Origin: Rhodovulum sp.
Lineage (GTDB): Bacteria > Pseudomonadota > Alphaproteobacteria > Rhodobacterales > Rhodobacteraceae
Direction: 5' to 3'
DNA: 64,000 nt
Assembly (NCBI GenBank): GCA_020637615.1
Contig: JACKKC010000012.1
Location: 18,896 to 82,895, forward strand
Shown here: one piece after another, positions 60,594 through 64,000 of the stretch
Numbering within the stretch: the stretch's first letter is position 1
How the letters are laid out: the number at the start of each line of letters is the position of its first letter
Notes under the pieces: generated by a model
Seen by the model: only the letters and a program-made list of their open reading frames with translations
The model's database searches: none
Told to the model about the DNA's origin: nothing
Program-made: the position numbers and the translations under genes

Positions 60594-62699
60594 CTAGCGC
60601 GCGCCCCTCGAATGATCGAGCGCGGCCTTGCCACTGCGGGTGAGGACGTGGCCGTGACCCTCCCGCTTGATCCTCTTGAACTTCTCCCGAAGCCTCACGA
60701 TCACGCGAAAGGCAGAGCTCGGGCTAACGCCAAGCGCATCGGCCAACCCATGCTTGGAGATGATCGAATTCGAATGAATCGCGGCCAGTGCCCGATCCTC
60801 ATTGGTCATGGCGCGCTTGACGATTTCCTCCTCCCGCAGCATCAGCAGAGGACGCGCGACCGTGGCGGGCATCTGGCGGCCCTTCTCGTCTTCCAGTCCG
60901 GGCGGCTCGATGCGGATCATCTCCAGCTTGATCGCCTCGAACTCGGCTCCCCGGTGCTTGCCCTGCGTGTGCAGTCTGGCGACGCCGTCCTGGGTCCAGA
61001 TCGTGAGGTTCCCGTCGATCTCATTCAGGAAGGCCGAACCACCCCGCGGAACCAGCCCGTCCTTGCCGGCACTCTTGGTGGGATGCGCCGGCACGAGCAC
61101 CGTCGGCCGCGATTCCAGCCGCGTCAGGGCGCGAAAGTCGCGGGCGGCGGCAAGCATCTCGGGGTTGGCGTTGTCATCCTCGCCGAAGAAGAACCCCTGC
61201 AGGGTGTCGCCGATGATCAGTCGGAGGTCCGGAGTGGCCGCGGCGTCGGCCATCAGCGGCTCCGTGGGAGCCGACAGCGCGAACGAGCCCTCGTGCCAGT
61301 ACATCCCTTCGATGTCCGGCGGAATCCGGAGATACGCGCAGAGGGCGTGCCATTGCGTCCGGACATTGTCGGGGTTCTCGCCCGCCAGGAACAGCACCGA
61401 TCCCTTGCGAACTTCAAGCCCGCAGAACGGCTCCCCGGTCACGATGCAGGCCGCAATAAGCAGGGCAGCCGTCGTCTTGCCATGCCCCGTCAGCCCCATG
61501 ATGGTATGGAGCATCCCCCTTTGCAGGACGCCGTCCACCAGGTAGCTGGGCGGACGCATACGTGCCATGAAATCGCGCGCAGGCAGAAGACCGCAATAGC
61601 CGGACTCGCGCGCAGGGGCTTTCGCCGGGACGCCCGCACCCGCCGTCCCGCCTGCGCCGGCTCCGTCCCCCCGCAGCACCTGCGTCCGGAGCAGGTGCAT
61701 TGCCGTCCCGACGCCCACGCCTCCCGTCGGACGCGCCGTCTCCCAGACCCGCTCCGGCTCGCCGGGCTTCTGGTCCGGCCAACGCGCCGAGAAGTCGAGC
61801 CAGGCCTCGCGTGCCTCCTCGGTCTCACCGCAAGTTTCCTTGACGGCGAGGGTCAGCCGCACCCACTCGTCACGGGTAAGTGCATTATCCCGGCATCGCA
61901 GTTCGGCGATGACGGCTGCCCTGTCGACATCCGATACCAGACTGACCGACGCCAGGTCGATGTCGAGGCCGAAGAGCTTCCCGGAGCCACGCTCCCCTCC
62001 CGTAGTGCCGTGGCAGGCCTTCAGGAGCGCACCGCCGTCCACAGTCCGGCCGGACCAGGGCGTGGCCACCTTGACCAGCTGCGGGGTGGCGGGACGGCCA
62101 CGCCTCAGCTTCGCCGCATTCGGCCAGTTCGGCGTCCCCGCCACGCGCCAGACATGCGCAACGTCCTTCGTCGCACCGTCGCCGCCGAAGCAGGCTGCGA
62201 GCGACCTTGCGACCGGCTCGGACTCCGCAACGGTCAAGGCGCGTATCAGGGGATAGACCGGCTGGAAGTTGCCTTCCGAACTCTCAAGCACGTAAGGAGC
62301 CGGGCAGGGCAACGGCATCTCGCCCCGACCGTTGTCGGCGTCCAGATCAACCATCAGCGCCAGGACGGCGCGGATGTCCTCCCGCTTGCTGCGACCGCCT
62401 ACCGTCAGGTCCTGGCTCAGGATCGCCCAGGGCGCATAGACGTTGCGGTGCGGCTCGGCCGCCATGGCGAGCGCGGCCGCTACCATGCCGTCCACGTCAC
62501 CGATGTCGAAGTGGGCGACGCGCGGGCTGAGGCTTCGGCCGGAGGCAGGATCCTCGCCATAGCCGCACAGCACCAGCACGCCCGCGGTGCCAGATCGCCG
62601 CGCGAGGTCGTGGAGCATGTCAACATGGTCCCGGACGGCAGCGGGGTCGGCACAGGGGGATGCGGGGCCTTCGTCCGGAATGCCGGCTTGCGCGTTCAT
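60594..62699 (-). CDS. Primase-helicase of a plasmid or satellite element
   Basis: A 701-residue replication protein. The N-terminal third (AHFDIGDVDGMVAAAL, LALMVDLDADNGRG, VYPLIRALTVAES, HVWRVAGTPNWPNAAKLRRG) has the pattern of RepB-like archaeo-eukaryotic primases. A PriCT-2-like helical domain follows (RDEWVRLTLAVKET, LDFSARWPDQKPGEPERVW). The middle is a RecA-like helicase: HTIMGLTGHGKTTAALLIAA (Walker A), SVLFLAGENPDNV, LRLIIGDTLQGFF (Walker B). The C-terminus is a winged helix (SKHGLADALGVSPSSAFRVIVRLREKF). No break is seen. It overlaps the frame in front by 4 bases (ATGA) and is followed by the iteron-like cluster. It is expected to start replication of the element. Confidence 0.85.
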   Translation of the reverse strand: MNAQAGIPDEGPASPCADPAAVRDHVDMLHDLARRSGTAGVLVLCGYGEDPASGRSLSPRVAHFDIGDVDGMVAAALAMAAEPHRNVYAPWAILSQDLTVGGRSKREDIRAVLALMVDLDADNGRGEMPLPCPAPYVLESSEGNFQPVYPLIRALTVAESEPVARSLAACFGGDGATKDVAHVWRVAGTPNWPNAAKLRRGRPATPQLVKVATPWSGRTVDGGALLKACHGTTGGERGSGKLFGLDIDLASVSLVSDVDRAAVIAELRCRDNALTRDEWVRLTLAVKETCGETEEAREAWLDFSARWPDQKPGEPERVWETARPTGGVGVGTAMHLLRTQVLRGDGAGAGGTAGAGVPAKAPARESGYCGLLPARDFMARMRPPSYLVDGVLQRGMLHTIMGLTGHGKTTAALLIAACIVTGEPFCGLEVRKGSVLFLAGENPDNVRTQWHALCAYLRIPPDIEGMYWHEGSFALSAPTEPLMADAAATPDLRLIIGDTLQGFFFGEDDNANPEMLAAARDFRALTRLESRPTVLVPAHPTKSAGKDGLVPRGGSAFLNEIDGNLTIWTQDGVARLHTQGKHRGAEFEAIKLEMIRIEPPGLEDEKGRQMPATVARPLLMLREEEIVKRAMTNEDRALAAIHSNSIISKHGLADALGVSPSSAFRVIVRLREKFKRIKREGHGHVLTRSGKAALDHSRGAR

Positions 62700-63083
62700 G
62701 GTCGCACCGCCGGATACCGGGCGTCGATCTCCTCAAGATCGGCGACGACCGTCGGAAGCAGGAACTGCTCGATCTCGTGGTCGGAAAATGTTGGCCGCAA
62801 TCTGTCTGGGGGCCGCGCAGACTTTCCGCACCAGGTCGGCCAGCCCGACCCTCCGCACGGCCATGAACCAGGTCCAGCCAGGAGGCAGTTCGGGGAGCCG
62901 GCCCGCGAGGGCGTTCTCCCCGACTTCCGCCTGATGGGGATGACGGAGCAGCCACCGCCGGCCGGGAAAACGCCGGAAATGCTTCCGGTCCCGTCTGGCC
63001 TGGCTGGCGATGGCACGGTCCGGCCGCTGCTGGCGGAGCCGCAGGGCCTCGTCGGCCCCGATATTGCCCGCGTCAGGTATCAT
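62696..63083 (-). pseudogene. Frameshifted small island gene upstream of the primase
   Basis: From ATG 63,083 one frame reads MIPDAGNIGADEALRLRQQRPDRAIASQARRDRKHFRRFPGRRWLL through GWTWFMAVRRVGLADLVRK; then sense continues in another frame with RLRPTFSDHEIEQFLLPTVVADLEEIDARYPAVRP, whose TGA overlaps the primase ATG. The join is near 62,800. Together they make a 130-residue basic protein of the kind found before primase genes in islands; function unknown. The ATG overlaps the end of the next gene upstream. A single base change would restore the frame, so recent mutation or sequence error are both possible. Confidence 0.5.
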
Positions 63084-63402
63084 CGCCGGACTCCCCATCC
63101 GAGCGGCGGCCTTTGGCCTTCCTCTCACGAATGGCCGCGGCCTGCGCGCGCCTCCGGGCGAGCTTCTCCGCTCCCGCGCCCCGATGCGGACGGGGGCCGG
63201 CTTGAAGCTGTCGTGCGGGCTGTCCGCATGGCGCATCGTCACCAGCGTGTCGCCGGAGACGCCGCGCTTCGTGAGCACAAGGCTGGACTCCGCCATCGGG
63301 TGCGTGCTGCCGGTGGCCAGCACTTCGCCCGTGTCCTCACGATGCGCGTCCCGGCGGGGACGAAGCCCCGAGCGTTCCGGCCGTTCCTTCAGGCTCGGTC
63401 AC
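63073..63402 (-). pseudogene. Frameshifted small island gene
   Basis: A candidate starting near GTG 63,402 (VTEPEGTAGTLGASSPPG). The sense part is in a second frame (HREDTGEVLATGSTHPMAESSLVLTKRGVSGDTLVTMRHADSPHDSFKPAPVRIGA) and the end in a third (EKLARRRAQAAAIRERKAKGRRSDGESGDDT), whose TGA at 63,073 overlaps the next ATG. The overlap and the charged helical tail suggest a real gene about 110 residues long, but at least two shifts are needed. Function unknown. Confidence 0.35.
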
Positions 63403-63466
63403 GGGACCCGTTGCGTGATGATGCGGACAAAGGGAGGCATCGCCTCCGCGCTCTTCGCCACCACGG

Positions 63467-63769
63467 TCACTTGCGGGGCCCCCTGCTCCCTGCGGCCAGG
63501 GCCTCGATGAAGCGCGCCACTTCGCTCGCCCGCCAGCGGGACGCGCCGGCGATCTTCACAGGGGCGGGGAAGCTGCCGGTGGCGACCATGCGGTAGACGG
63601 TCGCCCGGCACAACGACATCAACTCGACGACGTCGGACAGCCGGAGTAGGCGGTCCGCCTGCGATTCGGCGGTGGCGGGGGCGGGAGAAAGTGTAATCAA
63701 GCTACTCCGTGCAGCGGGGGTAGCTTCCTGGTAATCGCACCATTCGAATCGGGTCGTCCTCGTCGGCAC
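63467..63769 (-). CDS. AlpA-like regulator/excisionase
   Basis: A protein of up to 100 residues. Its C-terminal part, RLLRLSDVVELMSLCRATVYRMVATGSFPAPVKIAGASRWRASEVARFIEAL, is the MerR-like winged HTH of AlpA/Xis-type phage and island proteins (LRLxxVxxxxxxSRxTxYRxxxxGxFPxPxxxxxxxxxWxxxEV). Such proteins switch on excision or control element genes. GTG 63,769 gives the longest form; TTG 63,701, with GGAG 4 bases upstream, gives a 77-residue protein of more usual size. It heads the gene row that leads to the primase-helicase. Confidence 0.82.
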   Translation of the reverse strand: MPTRTTRFEWCDYQEATPAARSSLITLSPAPATAESQADRLLRLSDVVELMSLCRATVYRMVATGSFPAPVKIAGASRWRASEVARFIEALAAGSRGPRK

Positions 63770-64000
63770 GCGAATGCGGAGTTCAGATAGCTAGAATTTT
63801 ACAGATCGCCGCGCGGCCCCGGATTTCTCAGGGTCGGGGTTGGTCATGACGTCAACCTCCGGCTCATCGGCACGATCATGGCGAGCACGCCGCGCTTCGC
63901 CTGGATGCGCGGGGAGGGGCTGCCTGCCCGGCGGGTATGGAAGGCCCCGGTCGAGCGATTCCGCAAGTTGTAGCGAGAGGGTCGGTTCTCCCTGCCTCGC
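63770..64000. other. End of window, no supported gene
   Basis: The first 40 bases are A+T-rich and should hold the promoter of the AlpA-like gene. A plus-strand frame ending at 63,973 (...RLIGTIMASTPRFAWMRG, then VWKAPVERFRKL) may be the tail of a protein, but I see no start or family and leave it uncalled. Confidence 0.3.

Noticed and set aside
63838..63973. Plus-strand protein tail ending VWKAPVERFRKL
   Set aside because: No start, ribosome binding site or family could be supported; it may be a fragment whose context lies beyond the window.

Overview
The window is a high-GC chromosomal segment (about 70% GC by eye) from an alphaproteobacterium, most likely of the order Rhodobacterales. The basis is conserved gene order: phoH-ybeY-corC-lnt-HTH-metK-trmB; an ETF-ubiquinone oxidoreductase, TPR protein and ispE run; fdhD-mobA-mobB-moeA; and carB, greA and ftsK. 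The proteins also look typical of that order. I could run no searches, so family names rest on motifs I can read.

Bases 1-50,800 are ordinary core genome. In order they hold a TTC38-like TPR protein, OpgC and a ThDP enzyme; two paralogous SleB-type cell-wall hydrolases with a shared upstream element; a CDF metal transporter, an RTX protein and PhoX; carB; a ClC channel homologue without the usual gating glutamate; an M20 peptidase next to SLC13 and AbgT transporters; a patatin and an ABC binding protein; the phoH-to-trmB run; ald; a molybdenum-cofactor operon ending in an unusual fusion of an extra N-terminal domain to MoeA; greA beside a frameshifted conserved gene; ETF-QO, TPR protein and ispE; ftsK, an aminotransferase, an amidase and a UbiH-type hydroxylase. 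Many gaps between genes carry copies of two palindromic repeat families that I call family 1 and family 2.

A tRNA-Thr(TGT) gene at 50,844-50,919 appears to mark the edge of an accessory island reaching the end of the window. Next to it is a type I-E CRISPR-Cas locus. Its first gene is a single open frame joining the HD nuclease domain of Cas3 to the C-terminal part of Cas8e; the Cas3 helicase and the N-terminal part of Cas8e are missing. Intact-looking cas11, cas7, cas5 and cas6 follow, then a cas1 with an in-frame amber stop 20 codons before its natural end, cas2, and an array of six 29-bp repeats and five 32-bp spacers. The array decays at its distal end, where a broken IS4-type transposase begins.

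The rest of the island holds small orphan genes, an iteron-like cluster of CGGTTCGG motifs, a primase-helicase, two frameshifted small genes and an AlpA-like regulator. This resembles the replication and excision module of an integrated plasmid or satellite. I see no intact integrase. The CRISPR locus is either a decaying I-E system or a much reduced effector in which the HD nuclease is tethered to Cascade. The cas1 nonsense codon and worn repeats favour decay of at least the adaptation arm.
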